Source: Brachybacterium sp. UMB0905 (GTDB taxonomy: Bacteria; Actinomycetota; Actinomycetes; Actinomycetales; Dermabacteraceae). Taken from it: 64,000 nucleotides of DNA. The position numbers and the translations under genes were made by a program. Below the pieces are notes generated by a model. It did no database searches. It saw only the letters and a program-made list of their open reading frames with translations, and was not told the DNA's origin. Positions 24,245-34,702 of the stretch are shown here, one piece after another. The stretch lies in the NCBI RefSeq assembly GCF_002871795.1, contig NZ_PNHL01000002.1:118232-182231 (forward strand), read 5' to 3'. Numbering within the stretch: position 1 is the stretch's first letter; each line of letters opens with the position of its first letter.

Positions 24245-25378
24245 TCAGGCGAAAGCCAGGCGAGCGAGGTCTCGTCGGGCCGCCTCGACCTTGAACCAGC
24301 TGCGGTACGGGTGCACCCGATTGGTCAGCAGCACCGCGACGGTGCCGGTGCGCGGATCGGCGTGGATCGAGGTGCCGGTGAACCCCGGATGCCCCACCAC
24401 ATGCTCAGCGAGGCGCCCGGGCGCGGTCTCCTGGCCGATGCGTAGACCGAGCCCCTGCCGCCAGGGCGCATCGGTCACCGGACCGCCGGGCAGCTGATCG
24501 GCGGTCAGCAGCTCCCGCACGGCAGGGGACAGGCGCGGCCCGGGCGCGCGGCCCGCGAGGATTCGGCCGATGGCGAGCGCGCCAGGCAGGGTCGCGAACG
24601 CCCCGGCATTGCCCGCCCCACCGAGCGACCAGGCGGTCTCATCGTGGGTGCTGCCACGCACCAGACCGCGAGGCGGATCCTCCTGATGCTCGGTCGCGGC
24701 GGCATGGGCTGCGTCTGCGGTATCCGGTGTCCACGTGACCCCGGTGGCGCCGGCCGGATCCAGCACTCGCCGCCGCGCGAGCTCCGGCAGCGGGGTGTCG
24801 GTGAGGGCTTCCATGAGCGCCCCCAGCAGGATGAAGCCGATGCACGAATAGGCGTGGGCCTCACCTGGTGCGTGATCCAGGGTGGCCCTGCGCACGGCAT
24901 CCAGCCGGGCTTCGCGGCCGCCGGGCATCCGCCACAGCGGCATCACCGGGGGCAGCCCCGAGGTGTGGGTCAGCAGGTGGTGCACGGTCATGTCCGGGTG
25001 CGGTGCGGGCATCAGCTCGCGGACCGGCTGGTGGACATCGAGCATCCCGTCGTCGATGAGCGTCGCCGCCGTGAGGGCGGTGAGGATCTTCGTGACCGAG
25101 GCGAGGTCGAACAGGGTGCGCTCGGTGACCGGCTCCACCGCAGGCGCGTCTTCGGGCAGCACCGACCCGTCAGCGGCGAACAGAGCGGTAGTGCCGGAGA
25201 CAGCGGTGGCCGCTGGAGCATCCGGTCCCTCGATCGCCGCGGCGGCACCGACGGAGGCCTCCCGGGGCGCTGCACTGTGCGGGTCCGGGGCGGGGCCGGG
25301 AGGGCCGGCGGTGCGGGCAGCGGCGGTGAGTGAGCCGATGAGCTCGGTGAGGTCCTGCGGGATGGCGGGGCGGGGCAT
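24245..25378 (-). CDS. Serine hydrolase, class C beta-lactamase / esterase fold
   Basis: About 377 residues from the ATG at 25378; GGAGGA lies 10 nt upstream, whereas in-frame ATGs at 25396 and 25435 lack a site. The catalytic SxxK is SVTK in FDLASVTKILTALT. The second motif (normally YxN) reads YSC in AYSCIGFILLG, an atypical residue at the Asn position. The third region GHPGFTGTSIHAD replaces KTG, as in EstB-like esterases. No signal peptide is evident, so it may be a cytosolic esterase, D-aminopeptidase or similar rather than a beta-lactamase. It is convergent with malic enzyme and in line with the downstream-coordinate VanZ gene. Confidence 0.82.
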   Translation of the reverse strand: MPRPAIPQDLTELIGSLTAAARTAGPPGPAPDPHSAAPREASVGAAAAIEGPDAPAATAVSGTTALFAADGSVLPEDAPAVEPVTERTLFDLASVTKILTALTAATLIDDGMLDVHQPVRELMPAPHPDMTVHHLLTHTSGLPPVMPLWRMPGGREARLDAVRRATLDHAPGEAHAYSCIGFILLGALMEALTDTPLPELARRRVLDPAGATGVTWTPDTADAAHAAATEHQEDPPRGLVRGSTHDETAWSLGGAGNAGAFATLPGALAIGRILAGRAPGPRLSPAVRELLTADQLPGGPVTDAPWRQGLGLRIGQETAPGRLAEHVVGHPGFTGTSIHADPRTGTVAVLLTNRVHPYRSWFKVEAARRDLARLAFA

Positions 25379-25399
25379 CGGGCTGGTCTCCTCCATGAT

Positions 25400-25458
25400 G
25401 CTGATCGGGGTCCATGACGCTGAATCGGGGTCCACGGTGCTGAATCGAGGACAGGGCC
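25400..25458. repeat. Degenerate three-copy repeat of about 19-20 bp
   Basis: Units beginning GCTGATCGGGGTCC, GCTGAATCGGGGTCC and GCTGAATCGAGGACAGGG start at 25400, 25419 and 25439. They lie just upstream of the serine hydrolase start, in the spacer to the VanZ gene. The third copy is the most diverged. Confidence 0.6.
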
Positions 25459-25474
25459 GGCGGGGACGGCGGGA

Positions 25475-25987
25475 TCAGAGCGGTTGGTCCGGCAGCTCGC
25501 GCTCCCGAGCCGCCCGGCGCAGCGTGCGCTCCACTGCCCAGGCCACGACGCCCAGGGCGATGCCGACGACGTCGGCGAGCACATCCAGCAGCTCGCCGGA
25601 GCGCCCGGGCAGCATGATCTGCACCAGCTCGATGAGCACTGCATGCGCGAGCGCGACGAGCACCACCCAGCCGATGGGGAAGCGGCGCCGCGGCGCCAGC
25701 AGGCGACCAGCAGCCCAGACCGTCAGCGCGAACACCACCACATGCACGAGCTTGTCGATCCCCGGGGTTGCGCTGCCGGGCAGATCCTGCGGCAGAGCCG
25801 GCAGGTAGAACGCCAGATTCACCAGCAGCGCGAGGACCAGCGCCCCCGCCCGCCACGAGAGCGCCCCGCCATCCCGGGCGATCTCATCGGGCACATGGCG
25901 GGGCAGCAGGGCGGCGATCCCCGACCGGTCCGCGCCCTTCTCCGGGGCTGGGCGGTTGGGAAGCTGGGTGCGATCCATGCCCTGCAT
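25475..25987 (-). CDS. VanZ family membrane protein
   Basis: About 170 residues (MQGMDRTQLPNRP...). Four hydrophobic segments lie between residues ~45 and 160, with the VanZ-type DKLVHVVVFALTVWAAGRLL and a later IELVQIMLPGRSGELLDVLADVVGIALG; the E-x-x-Q plus R-x-x-x-x-x-D pattern is the family hallmark. VanZ of Tn1546 gives low-level teicoplanin resistance, but most chromosomal VanZ-like proteins have no known role, so resistance should not be inferred. The start could also be the ATG at 25978. It sits divergently from the DUF3039 gene. Confidence 0.8.
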   Translation of the reverse strand: MQGMDRTQLPNRPAPEKGADRSGIAALLPRHVPDEIARDGGALSWRAGALVLALLVNLAFYLPALPQDLPGSATPGIDKLVHVVVFALTVWAAGRLLAPRRRFPIGWVVLVALAHAVLIELVQIMLPGRSGELLDVLADVVGIALGVVAWAVERTLRRAARERELPDQPL

Positions 25988-26068
25988 CGTCCCATCCGGG
26001 GCCACCGACACCCGGGAGGCAGGGCCGCTAGGCTTCCTCCAGCAGCGCATCGACCCCAGGAGAGTGCC

Positions 26069-26431
26069 ATGTCCTCCACGTCCGACCCGTCCCGCATGGA
26101 CCCCTATAGCGATGATCCCGGTGCCGCGCCCACCGCGGTGCTGGACCGTAAGGTCGCCGAGCGTGAGCAGATCACCGATGACGGTGACCACGACCGGTTC
26201 GCGCACTACGTCCGCAAGGACAAGATCACCCAGGCCGCCCTGTCCGGCACCCCCGTGATCGCCCTGTGCGGGAAGGTGTGGGTGCCCGGCCGTGACCCCG
26301 ACAAGTACCCGGTGTGCCCCGAGTGCAAGGAGATCTACGAGGGCATGCGCGAGCCCAATGACGGCGGGGACGGCTCCGGCGGTGGCAAGAACAAGGGCGG
26401 CGGCTTCCGCGGCTTCTTCGGTCGGCGCTGA
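26069..26431 (+). CDS. DUF3039 domain-containing protein
   Basis: 120 residues from the ATG at 26069, with AGGAGA 5-6 nt upstream; TAGGCT at 26030-26035 may be its -10. The conserved block runs from residue ~25 to 95: HDRFAHYVRKDKITQAALSG, then IALCGKVWVPGRDPDKYPVC and PECKEIYEG. The C...CxxC pattern suggests a bound zinc. The C-terminal tail is Gly/Lys/Phe-rich and low complexity. Function is unknown. In actinobacteria DUF3039 genes are characteristically followed by the superfamily 2 helicase gene found here, so a shared nucleic-acid role is plausible but unproven. Confidence 0.88.
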   Translation: MSSTSDPSRMDPYSDDPGAAPTAVLDRKVAEREQITDDGDHDRFAHYVRKDKITQAALSGTPVIALCGKVWVPGRDPDKYPVCPECKEIYEGMREPNDGGDGSGGGKNKGGGFRGFFGRR

Positions 26432-26532
26432 GGGCGCTCTCGACAGACGCACAGCGCGACACACCCGGCGATTTCCTCACACCGCGCCGCAGCCCCAGAT
26501 CCGCTCGGCGCAGCGGTACGGTGGGCCCCGCC

Positions 26533-28338
26533 GTGAGTACTCCCTCCTTGTTCTCCTCCAGCGACCCGCAGCGCCCCTCCGAGGCAGCGGCCAGGTCGCT
26601 GCCCGTCGCCTACCCCGAACGCGCCGCCTGGGGCACCGTCCCCAAGCTGCGTGCCTGGCAGGCCGAGGCCCTCGAGCTGTATCGCAGCACCGCACCGCGG
26701 GACTTCCTGGCTGTCGCGACGCCCGGCGCCGGCAAGACCACCTTCGCGCTGCAGGTTGCCGCCGGGCTGCTGGCCGAAGGGACCGTCCGCCGCGTCACCG
26801 TCGTCGCCCCCACCGAGCATCTGAAGACCCAGTGGGCCGATGCCGCCGCCCGCGTGGGCATCTCCCTGGATCCGAACTTCACCAACGCCCAGGGCCGTCA
26901 CGGCGGTCACTATCAGGGCGTCGCGATCACCTACGCGCAGGTGGGCATGCACCCCGCCCTGCACCGAGCCCGCACGGAAGCTGACCGCACCCTCGTGATC
27001 CTCGATGAGATCCACCATGCCGGTGACGCCCTTACCTGGGGCGACGGTGTGCGAGACGCCTTCGATCCCGCGACCCGGCGGCTGTCGCTGACGGGGACGC
27101 CGTTCCGCTCCGACGATGCGCAGATCCCCTTTGTCACCTACGAACAGGACGGCGAGGGCTTCCTGCGCTCGAAGGCGGACTACACCTACGGCTATGGGCA
27201 GGCGCTCGCCGATCACGTGGTGCGTCCGGTGCTGTTCATGACCTACTCCGGGCGAATGCACTGGCGCACCAAAGCTGGCGACGAGGTCTCCGCGCAGCTG
27301 GGCGCCCATGAGACCAAGGACATCACCCAGCAGGCCTGGCGCACCGCCTTAGATCCGGCGGGGGAGTGGATCCAGGCGGTGCTCGCCGCCGCCGATCGGC
27401 GCCTGACCGAGGTGCGCCGTCATGTCCCGGACGCCGGGGGACTCGTGATCGCCACCGACCAGAAGGCTGCGCGCGCCTACGCCGCGACCCTGCGGGATAT
27501 CACCGGTGAGGAGCCGACGGTGGTGCTGTCCGACGACGCCGGTGCCGGCCAGCGCATCGAGGAGTTCTCCGCCTCGATGGACCGCTGGATGGTGGCGGTG
27601 CGCATGGTGTCCGAAGGCGTGGACGTGCCACGGCTCGCCGTCGGGGTCTACGCCACATCGACCTCCACCCCGATGTTCTTCGCCCAGGCGGTGGGGCGTT
27701 TCGTGCGCTCTCGCACCCGCGGGGAGACCGCCAGCGTGTTCCTGCCCACCGTCCCCATTCTCCTCGCGCACGCGGCGGCGCTCGAGGCCGAGCGCGACCA
27801 CGTGCTGGACCGCCGCCCCGCCCAGGGCGATGCAGAGACCGGGCTCGATGAATCCCTCATCGAGCAGGCGAACCGCACGGAGCGCGCCTCCGATCAGCTG
27901 GAGATGAGCTTCGAGGCGCTCGAATCCGAGGCGTCCTTCGACCGGGTGCTGTTCGACGGCGGCGAGTACGGCACCGGCGGCATGGTCGGCAGCGAGGACG
28001 AACAGGAGTTCCTCGGCATCCCCGGGCTGCTGGATCCGGAGCAGATGCGCGTGGTGCTCCAGCAGCAGCAGGCCCAGCAGCAGGAGCGCAAGCGCCGCTC
28101 CGGGAACGCCGGCAGCCCCGTCGTGCCCGGCGTGGTGGACCACCGCCGCCTCATGGACCTGCGCAAGGAGCTCAGCTCCCTCGTCTCGGCGTGGGCGAAG
28201 AAGTCCGGCACCCCACACGGCTCGGTGCACAACACCCTGCGCCGACGCAGCGGCGGCCCAGCTGTCGCGCAGGCCAGTGCAGAGCAGATCCAGGACCGCA
28301 TCGACATCGTGCGCGGTTGGTTCGTCGGCCGACGGTGA
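26533..28338 (+). CDS. Superfamily 2 DEAD/DEAH-type helicase
   Basis: A 601-residue helicase starting at GTG 26533; TACGGT lies 10 nt upstream and no Shine-Dalgarno is seen. Domain 1 has motif I ATPGAGKTTF (about residues 65-74), motif II DEIHH in LVILDEIHHAGD and motif III SLTGTPFRSD. Domain 2 has VRMVSEGVDVPRLAVGVYAT (motif V) and AQAVGRFVRSR (motif VI), typical of UvrB/type III restriction-like helicases. The C-terminal part has a Gln-rich helix (about residues 515-525). It probably remodels DNA or RNA, but the substrate is unknown. It follows the DUF3039 gene by ~100 bp and is convergent with pncB. Confidence 0.9.
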   Translation: MSTPSLFSSSDPQRPSEAAARSLPVAYPERAAWGTVPKLRAWQAEALELYRSTAPRDFLAVATPGAGKTTFALQVAAGLLAEGTVRRVTVVAPTEHLKTQWADAAARVGISLDPNFTNAQGRHGGHYQGVAITYAQVGMHPALHRARTEADRTLVILDEIHHAGDALTWGDGVRDAFDPATRRLSLTGTPFRSDDAQIPFVTYEQDGEGFLRSKADYTYGYGQALADHVVRPVLFMTYSGRMHWRTKAGDEVSAQLGAHETKDITQQAWRTALDPAGEWIQAVLAAADRRLTEVRRHVPDAGGLVIATDQKAARAYAATLRDITGEEPTVVLSDDAGAGQRIEEFSASMDRWMVAVRMVSEGVDVPRLAVGVYATSTSTPMFFAQAVGRFVRSRTRGETASVFLPTVPILLAHAAALEAERDHVLDRRPAQGDAETGLDESLIEQANRTERASDQLEMSFEALESEASFDRVLFDGGEYGTGGMVGSEDEQEFLGIPGLLDPEQMRVVLQQQQAQQQERKRRSGNAGSPVVPGVVDHRRLMDLRKELSSLVSAWAKKSGTPHGSVHNTLRRRSGGPAVAQASAEQIQDRIDIVRGWFVGRR

Positions 28339-28398
28339 GGTGCCGCGCAGCGGGTCCTGAGGGGGCCGTGGCCGTGGCGACGCAGGCGGCGCCGCGCC

Positions 28399-29778
28399 TC
28401 AGTCCAGCGCCCGCGCCGCCTGCGTCCCGTCGGTGAGGGTCGGGATCGCCACCGGGCCGTCCGGACCAGCGTCGGCGGCGATCCCCAGCTCCGCGACCGA
28501 TTCCGCATGCCGGTGCCGAGCCTCGGCCAGCCGTTCGCGCGGCCGCGTCGGCCCCACCGGCTCACCGGCCTCAATCAGCGGCACCTGCAGTGGACGCAGT
28601 GAGGTGCGCGCCCACTCGGGGCTCGCATCGGCACGGGTCAGCTCACGGGTGAGCTCTCGCTCGAACTCGGCGACCTCATCCGGGCCCGGTAGCACCAGCT
28701 CAGCGCGAGCCTGCCCACCCACCAGCAGGCGGTATGCCGCCTTCGCTGCGCCCAGAGTCGACTTGCCGGTGGATTTCTTGGCCACCGGATGCATCTGCCC
28801 GTCGGCCCCCTCGCGCTCTACCAGCTTGTACACGAACCCGGGAGCGGGATGCCCGCCGCCGGTCACCAGCTTGGTGCCGATGCCGTAGCCGTCCAGCGGA
28901 ACCTGTGCGAGCTGTTCGACCTTGTACTCATCCAGATCACCGGTGGCGGTGATGCGGGTGGATGTCGCCCCCAGGGAGTCCAGCAGCGTGCGCAGCCGTG
29001 GCGCCTGCTCCAGCAGATCCCCCGAATCCAGCCGTACCGCCCCGAGCTCGGGCCCCGCGATATCCACCGCGGTGCGCACCGCCTGCTCCACGTCATAGGT
29101 GTCCACCAGCACCGTGGTGTCCGCACCCTGGGAGGTGATCTGGGCGCGGAAGGCATCGGCCTCCGTGTCGAACAGCAGGGTGAAGGCATGCGCGGCAGTG
29201 CCCGCCACGGGGATCCCGTAATGGGCTCCGGCGGCGAGGTTCGAGGTGGAGGCGAAGCCCACCAGGTACGCGGACCGGGCCGCGGCGATCGCCGCATCCT
29301 CATGCACGCGCCGCCCGCCCATCTCGATGCACGGCCGGCCCCGCGCCGCCGTGACCATGCGTGAACCGGCCGACGCCACCCCGGAGTCATGGTTCAGCAT
29401 CGACAGCACCACGGTCTCGAGCATCACCGCGCCCGCGAAGGTGTCCTCCACGCGCAGCACCGGCGAGCCGGGGAAGAACAGCTCGCCCTCCGCGTAGCCG
29501 TGCACATCCCCGGTGAAGCGGTACTGGGCGAGATGGTCGAGGGTGGACTCCTTCAGCAGGCCGGTGCGGCGCAGATACCGCAGGTCCTTCTCATCGAAAC
29601 GGAAATCCGTGATCGCATCGAGCACGCGCGCGGTGCCGGCCACCACGCCGTAGCGGCGGCCTTCGGGCAGGGAACGGGTGAAGACCTCGAACACGCAGCG
29701 GCGATCCGCGGTACCCGCTTCGAGGGCGGCTTCCAGCATCGTCAGCTCGTAGAGGTCCGTGAGCAGGGAGGAGGTCAC
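28399..29778 (-). CDS. pncB: Nicotinate phosphoribosyltransferase
   Basis: 459 residues from the GTG at 29778 (reads [19 protein letters not shown], the canonical N-terminus); TACCGT is 7 nt upstream, so the transcript is probably leaderless. The conserved blocks [49 protein letters not shown] and [11 protein letters not shown] are present. It joins nicotinate with PRPP to give nicotinate mononucleotide in the NAD salvage (Preiss-Handler) pathway, in the cytosol. It is divergent from clpS; the long open stretch upstream of 29778 overlaps clpS and is not coding. The pncB-clpS-DUF2017-murI neighbourhood is common in actinobacteria. Confidence 0.95.
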   Translation of the reverse strand: MTSSLLTDLYELTMLEAALEAGTADRRCVFEVFTRSLPEGRRYGVVAGTARVLDAITDFRFDEKDLRYLRRTGLLKESTLDHLAQYRFTGDVHGYAEGELFFPGSPVLRVEDTFAGAVMLETVVLSMLNHDSGVASAGSRMVTAARGRPCIEMGGRRVHEDAAIAAARSAYLVGFASTSNLAAGAHYGIPVAGTAAHAFTLLFDTEADAFRAQITSQGADTTVLVDTYDVEQAVRTAVDIAGPELGAVRLDSGDLLEQAPRLRTLLDSLGATSTRITATGDLDEYKVEQLAQVPLDGYGIGTKLVTGGGHPAPGFVYKLVEREGADGQMHPVAKKSTGKSTLGAAKAAYRLLVGGQARAELVLPGPDEVAEFERELTRELTRADASPEWARTSLRPLQVPLIEAGEPVGPTRPRERLAEARHRHAESVAELGIAADAGPDGPVAIPTLTDGTQAARALD

Positions 29779-29908
29779 GAGCCCCACGGTAGTGCGTGGC
29801 GAGCAGCGAGAAGCACCGGCGCGCCCCGTAGACTTCACGGGCATCGTGTCCGTGCGGGCGCGAACGGACCAGCAGCCCGCCGAACCGGAGCCAGAAGGAG
29901 GACGCGCA

Positions 29909-30229
29909 ATGCATGACTCGCCGCCCTTCGGCGGAACCGGGACCGAGACGCGTCCGGGCGGTGCCACACTCGTGGACACGGACACCCGCGGGCCTTGGCG
30001 CACCGTGGTGTGGAACGACCCGGTGAATCTCATGAGCTACGTGGCCTTCGTGTTCCGCCGCCACTTCGGCTACTCCCGTCTGGTGGCGGAACAGCTGATG
30101 CTGCAGGTCCACGAAGAAGGGCGGGCGATCGTCTCCCGCGGCTCCCGCGAGCAGATGGAGAACGACGTCACCGCCATGCACTCCTACGGTCTGCACGCGA
30201 CGATAGAACGCGCCGGGGAAGAGGACTGA
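29909..30229 (+). CDS. clpS: ATP-dependent Clp protease adaptor ClpS
   Basis: 106 residues from the ATG at 29909, with AAGGAGG 8 nt upstream. The ClpS core is clear: [25 protein letters not shown] and [28 protein letters not shown] helices, ending [11 protein letters not shown]. It binds the ClpC/ClpA N-domain and delivers N-degron substrates. The Asn-Asp pair of the substrate pocket (VVWNDPVN) is present. The N-terminal ~25 residues are disordered. Its stop overlaps the DUF2017 start by 1 nt (TGATG), so the two are cotranscribed. Confidence 0.95.
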   Translation: MHDSPPFGGTGTETRPGGATLVDTDTRGPWRTVVWNDPVNLMSYVAFVFRRHFGYSRLVAEQLMLQVHEEGRAIVSRGSREQMENDVTAMHSYGLHATIERAGEED

Positions 30230-30861
30230 TGGCCTACGCATTCCGGCGTCGGCCCGACGGCTCCCTCACCTGCCGCCTGGACGGGGAGGAGAAAGCGATC
30301 ATCGCCCAGGTCGCCCAGGAGACCGCCGACCTGATCCGCGCAGACCTCGGCCTGGGGGAGTCCGCGGAAGCTCTGGCTCGCGCCGCCCAGAGCGAGGACC
30401 CGCTGCGCCGCCTGGAGGCGGAGTTCGCCGGCCGCGAGCCCCGCACCCCGTCCGACACCGCGATCAAACGCCTGTTCCCCGACGCCTCGGCCGACCCTGA
30501 GGCCGCCGCCGAATACCGGCGCCTGGGTCAACAGGATCTGGCCGACGGGAAGCTCGCGGACCTGCGCGCGGTGATCCGGATCCTCGACGCCACCGGCCCC
30601 GGCCCCTCCGAGGTCAGCGTCGACGATGACCAGGCGCTGCAGCTGCTGCGCGCCCTCAACGATGTGCGGATCGTCCTGGCGGATCGCCTGGGTCTGCAGC
30701 GCGATGGCGACTTCGACACCGTGCGCATGCTGCAGCAGATTGGTGAACGCGTCGAGGGCAGCGCCCTGGAGGACGACGAGCACGTCGGATCCGATGTCGT
30801 GATCGCCGTCTACGAGCTGCTGTCCTGGCTGCAGGAGAGCCTCCTGCGCGCCCTGGACTGA
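30229..30861 (+). CDS. DUF2017 domain-containing protein
   Basis: 210 residues from the ATG overlapping the clpS stop. The protein is mostly helical and charged, with no membrane segment or signal. Recognisable DUF2017 features are the N-terminal [20 protein letters not shown], then [11 protein letters not shown], and a C-terminal block [18 protein letters not shown] ending [15 protein letters not shown]. Function is unknown. Actinobacterial genomes usually place it directly between clpS and murI, as here, which hints at a link with Clp proteolysis, but that is inference. Confidence 0.85.
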   Translation: MAYAFRRRPDGSLTCRLDGEEKAIIAQVAQETADLIRADLGLGESAEALARAAQSEDPLRRLEAEFAGREPRTPSDTAIKRLFPDASADPEAAAEYRRLGQQDLADGKLADLRAVIRILDATGPGPSEVSVDDDQALQLLRALNDVRIVLADRLGLQRDGDFDTVRMLQQIGERVEGSALEDDEHVGSDVVIAVYELLSWLQESLLRALD

Positions 30862-31031
30862 GCGGGCGCCCCGACAGGCAGCCTCGAGCAAGCGCCCGTC
30901 CCATCGGGCGCGTGGATCCGGCGCACACGCCGCGCTGTCCATGCTCATCTCCCGGCGCGACCACTGTGAATCCGCCCGCACTGAGCGAGCCATCACTGCC
31001 CCGGTCAGGGCGGCGAACTAGCCTGCTGGGG

Positions 31032-31847
31032 ATGAACAATGCGCCGATCGGGATCTTCGACTCCGGGGTGGGCGGCCTGACCGTGGCCCGCGCCGTGCTG
31101 GATCAGCTGCCCCACGAGGAGCTGATCTACATCGGCGACACCGCGCACGGTCCCTACGGCCCGCGGCCCATCGCCGACGTGCGTGCCCTGGCCCTCACGA
31201 TCATGGACGACCTCGTGGCCCGGGGTGTGAAGATGCTGGTCATCGCCTGTAACACGGCATCGGCGGCCGTGCTGCGAGACGCCCGGGAACGCTACGACGT
31301 GCCCGTCATCGAGGTGATCCAGCCGGCGGTGCGCCGCGCCGTAGCCGCCACCCGCAACCGCCGCGTGGGCGTCATCGCCACCGAGGGCACCATCACCTCC
31401 CGCGCCTATGAGGACGCCTTCGCCGCTGCCCCGGATCTGACGCTCACCTCCCGCGCCTGCCCCCGCTTCGTCGAGTTCGTCGAACGCGGCGTGGTCAGCG
31501 GGCCCGAGGTCCAGGCCATCGCCGAGGGCTACCTCGCCCCCGTGCGGGAGGCCGGGGTGGACACCGTGGTGCTCGGCTGCACCCACTACCCGCTGCTCGC
31601 CGGGCCCATCAGCTACATCCTGGGACCGGACGTCACTCTCGTCTCCTCCGCGGAGGAGACCGCCCTGGACGTCTACCGGCAGCTGCGCGAGACCGACCAG
31701 CTGCGCGAGACCCCTGCGGCGCCCCGCCACGTCTTCGCCCAGACCGGCACCGGCGCGGCCGGAGCGGATTTCCCGCGCCTGTCTCAGCGTTTCCTCGGGC
31801 CGCTGGTGACCATGACCGGCACTCTCCCCGTGGTGAACACCCCATGA
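31032..31847 (+). CDS. murI: Glutamate racemase
   Basis: 271 residues from the ATG at 31032; TAGCCT ends 7 nt upstream with no ribosome-binding site, suggesting a leaderless mRNA. The family motifs are [39 protein letters not shown] (first catalytic Cys) and [10 protein letters not shown] (second catalytic Cys). It makes D-glutamate for peptidoglycan in the cytosol. The following genes (MBL hydrolase, rph, rdgB) form the usual actinobacterial murI-MBL-rph-rdgB cluster. Confidence 0.97.
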   Translation: MNNAPIGIFDSGVGGLTVARAVLDQLPHEELIYIGDTAHGPYGPRPIADVRALALTIMDDLVARGVKMLVIACNTASAAVLRDARERYDVPVIEVIQPAVRRAVAATRNRRVGVIATEGTITSRAYEDAFAAAPDLTLTSRACPRFVEFVERGVVSGPEVQAIAEGYLAPVREAGVDTVVLGCTHYPLLAGPISYILGPDVTLVSSAEETALDVYRQLRETDQLRETPAAPRHVFAQTGTGAAGADFPRLSQRFLGPLVTMTGTLPVVNTP

Positions 31848-31893
31848 CCCGTCCCCGGCAGCGGACTGCGACGTCCGCGAGGAGCATCGACTG

Positions 31894-32676
31894 ATGAGGA
31901 TCACCGTGATCGGCTGCTGCGGCAGCTTCGCCGGCCCCGATGGCGCCGCCTCCAGCTACCTGCTGGAGCATGAGGACGCCTCCGGCCGCACCTGGCGCAT
32001 CCTGTTGGATCTCGGATCCGGCGCCTTCGGCCCGTTGCAGCGTGTGCTGGACCCCGCGGATCTCGATGCCGTGATCATCTCCCACCTGCACCCGGACCAC
32101 TACCTGGACGTCACGGGCCTGGAGGTGTTTTGGGCCTACCACGAGCGCGACGACCTGGGCACGTTGCCGATCCACGCCCCCGCCGAGCTGCCGGACCGGA
32201 TCGCCGCCGTGCTGGGCCGCAACGGCATCATCCCCGACGGCGTGAGCTGCGCACCCTTCGAGCACCACGTGCTCGCTGACGCCGAGCGGTTCACCATCGG
32301 CCCCCTGAGCTTCGAACCCCGCCTGGTGATCCACCCCGTGGAGGCCTACGGATTCCGCATCACCGACGGCACCTCCACCCTCGTGTACTCCGGGGACTCC
32401 GATGAATGCCCCGCCCTGGATGAGCTCGCCGCCGACGCGGACCTGTTCCTGTGCGAGGCCGGCTACATCGAAGGGCGCGACGACCACTTCACCGGCGTGC
32501 ACCTGACCGGCAAGCGCGCCGGCGAGTGCGCCCAGCGCGCGGGTGTGAAGCAGCTCGCGCTCACTCATGTGCCGGCCTGGACCGACCCGCAGATCCCGCT
32601 CGCGGAAGCCCGCGAGCAGTACACCGGCCCGATCACCCTGGTACGGCCGATGGATATCCTGCACGTGCATCCCTGA
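31894..32676 (+). CDS. MBL-fold metallohydrolase (RNase Z / class II phosphodiesterase-like)
   Basis: 260 residues from the ATG at 31894 (GAGGAG about 10 nt upstream). The metallo-beta-lactamase signature is [13 protein letters not shown] (HxHxDH). Further ligands are GDSDECP (Asp) and LTHVPAWTD (His). The fold fits soluble cytosolic MBL enzymes such as tRNase Z-like or cyclic-nucleotide phosphodiesterase-like proteins; the substrate is not known. It sits between murI and rph, an arrangement widely conserved in actinobacteria, including mycobacteria. Confidence 0.88.
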   Translation: MRITVIGCCGSFAGPDGAASSYLLEHEDASGRTWRILLDLGSGAFGPLQRVLDPADLDAVIISHLHPDHYLDVTGLEVFWAYHERDDLGTLPIHAPAELPDRIAAVLGRNGIIPDGVSCAPFEHHVLADAERFTIGPLSFEPRLVIHPVEAYGFRITDGTSTLVYSGDSDECPALDELAADADLFLCEAGYIEGRDDHFTGVHLTGKRAGECAQRAGVKQLALTHVPAWTDPQIPLAEAREQYTGPITLVRPMDILHVHP

Positions 32677-32716
32677 CCTCCCCGCAGGTTTCCGCACCAT
32701 TCCCGGAAGGATCTCC

Positions 32717-33471
<755 letters not shown>

Positions 33472-33475
<4 letters not shown>

Positions 33476-34152
33476 GCAGCCCCGGCATGCCCGCCCTGCC
33501 GCCTGCCGCCCGGGTGATCCTCGCCAGCGCCAACCTCAAGAAACTGCGGGAGCTGCAGCGGATCCTCACCGCCGCGGTGCCGGGCCTTCACGCTGAGCAG
33601 GTGATCTCCGCCGCCGGCATCGACCTGCCGGAGGTGGTGGAGGACGCGGTGACCTTCGAGGGCAACGCCCTGCTGAAAGCCCGCGCTGCCGCCCGCGCCA
33701 CCGGTCTGCTCGCGGTCGCCGATGACTCGGGACTCGCTGTCGATGTGCTCGGCGGGGCGCCCGGGATCTTCTCCGCCCGCTGGAGCGGCCGACACGGCGA
33801 CGATGACGCGAACAACGACCTGCTGCTGGCCCAGCTCGCCGATGTCCCCGATGCGCACCGGGCAGCGCGCTTCGTGTGCGCCGCCGCGCTCGTGGACCCC
33901 CGCAGCGGGGTGCCGGGTGCTGAGCCGGTCGAGCATGTTGAGCGCGGGGAGATGCCCGGCATCCTCCTGCGCGAGCGGCGCGGCGAAGGCGGCTTCGGCT
34001 ATGACCCGTTGTTCCAGCCGGACGGCGAGATGCGCTCCGCGGCGCAGCTGAGCCCCGAGGAGAAGGACGCCATCTCCCACCGCGGCAAGGCGTTCCGGGC
34101 GCTCGCCGCGCACATCGCCCGGCGGCTCCCCCCGCAGTCCCCGCAGCCCTGA
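33472..34152 (+). CDS. rdgB: XTP/dITP diphosphatase (RdgB/HAM1 family)
   Basis: 226 residues, overlapping rph by 4 nt. The HAM1 signature begins [18 protein letters not shown], followed by [25 protein letters not shown] (catalytic Asp region), [15 protein letters not shown], and the C-terminal [18 protein letters not shown]. It hydrolyses non-canonical purine nucleoside triphosphates to monophosphates and keeps inosine and xanthosine out of DNA. Residues 1-16 precede the conserved core. It ends 7 bp from the convergent DUF4916 gene. Confidence 0.95.
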
Positions 34153-34159
34153 GTTCGGC

Positions 34160-34702
34160 TCAGATCAGTCCGCTGTGGGCAAGGGCGCGGCGCACCAGCG
34201 CATCGCGCCCACCGTCCATCTCATCGAGCGGGGTATTGGCCCCCAGCAGCTCGTCGACCGTGTACCAGCTCAGCTCGAGCGCATCCTCCTGCGGAGCGCT
34301 CTCCCCGTCGATCGGCACGATGTACACCAGCGAGATGGCGTGCTGGCGCGGATCGTGGAAGGCGGATTGCCCCGGGGTGGGGAAGTACTCGGCGACCGTG
34401 AAGGGAGTGGGGGAGACGGGGATGCGCGGCATCGCCATAGGCCCCAGATCCTTCTCCACGTGCCGCGAGATCGCCTCCCGCAGCGTTTCGTGGACCATGA
34501 CGCGACCGGAGACGATCGCCCGCACGATCTGCCCCTCTCCGGAGGCTCGCAGCAGCAGCCCCACCTCCGCGATCGAGCCGTCCACCTCGGTGCGCACCGG
34601 GATCACGTCCACGTAGCAGATCGGCAGCTGCCGACGCAGCTGAGAGATGTGGGAGCGCTCGAACCAGGCGCCCTCGGTGTCCAGGGCGGTACGGGGTGTC
34701 AT
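34160..34702 (-). CDS. DUF4916 (NUDIX-like) protein
   Basis: 180 residues. Conserved DUF4916 features: WFERSHISQLRRQLPICYVDVIPVRT, VGLLLRASGEGQIVRAIVSGRV and the helix HETLREAISRHVEKDLG in the position of a Nudix box, though the full GX5EX7REUXEEXGU motif is incomplete (REAISRHVEKDLG). It may bind or hydrolyse nucleotides, but activity cannot be assumed. Its ATG overlaps the stop of the histidine phosphatase gene (4 nt), so the two are translated together. Confidence 0.8.
   Translation of the reverse strand: MTPRTALDTEGAWFERSHISQLRRQLPICYVDVIPVRTEVDGSIAEVGLLLRASGEGQIVRAIVSGRVMVHETLREAISRHVEKDLGPMAMPRIPVSPTPFTVAEYFPTPGQSAFHDPRQHAISLVYIVPIDGESAPQEDALELSWYTVDELLGANTPLDEMDGGRDALVRRALAHSGLI

Noticed and set aside
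25475..25987. VanZ-like gene as a teicoplanin-resistance determinant
   Set aside because: No vanHAX-type genes are nearby and chromosomal VanZ-family proteins are widespread without resistance; only the family name is supported.
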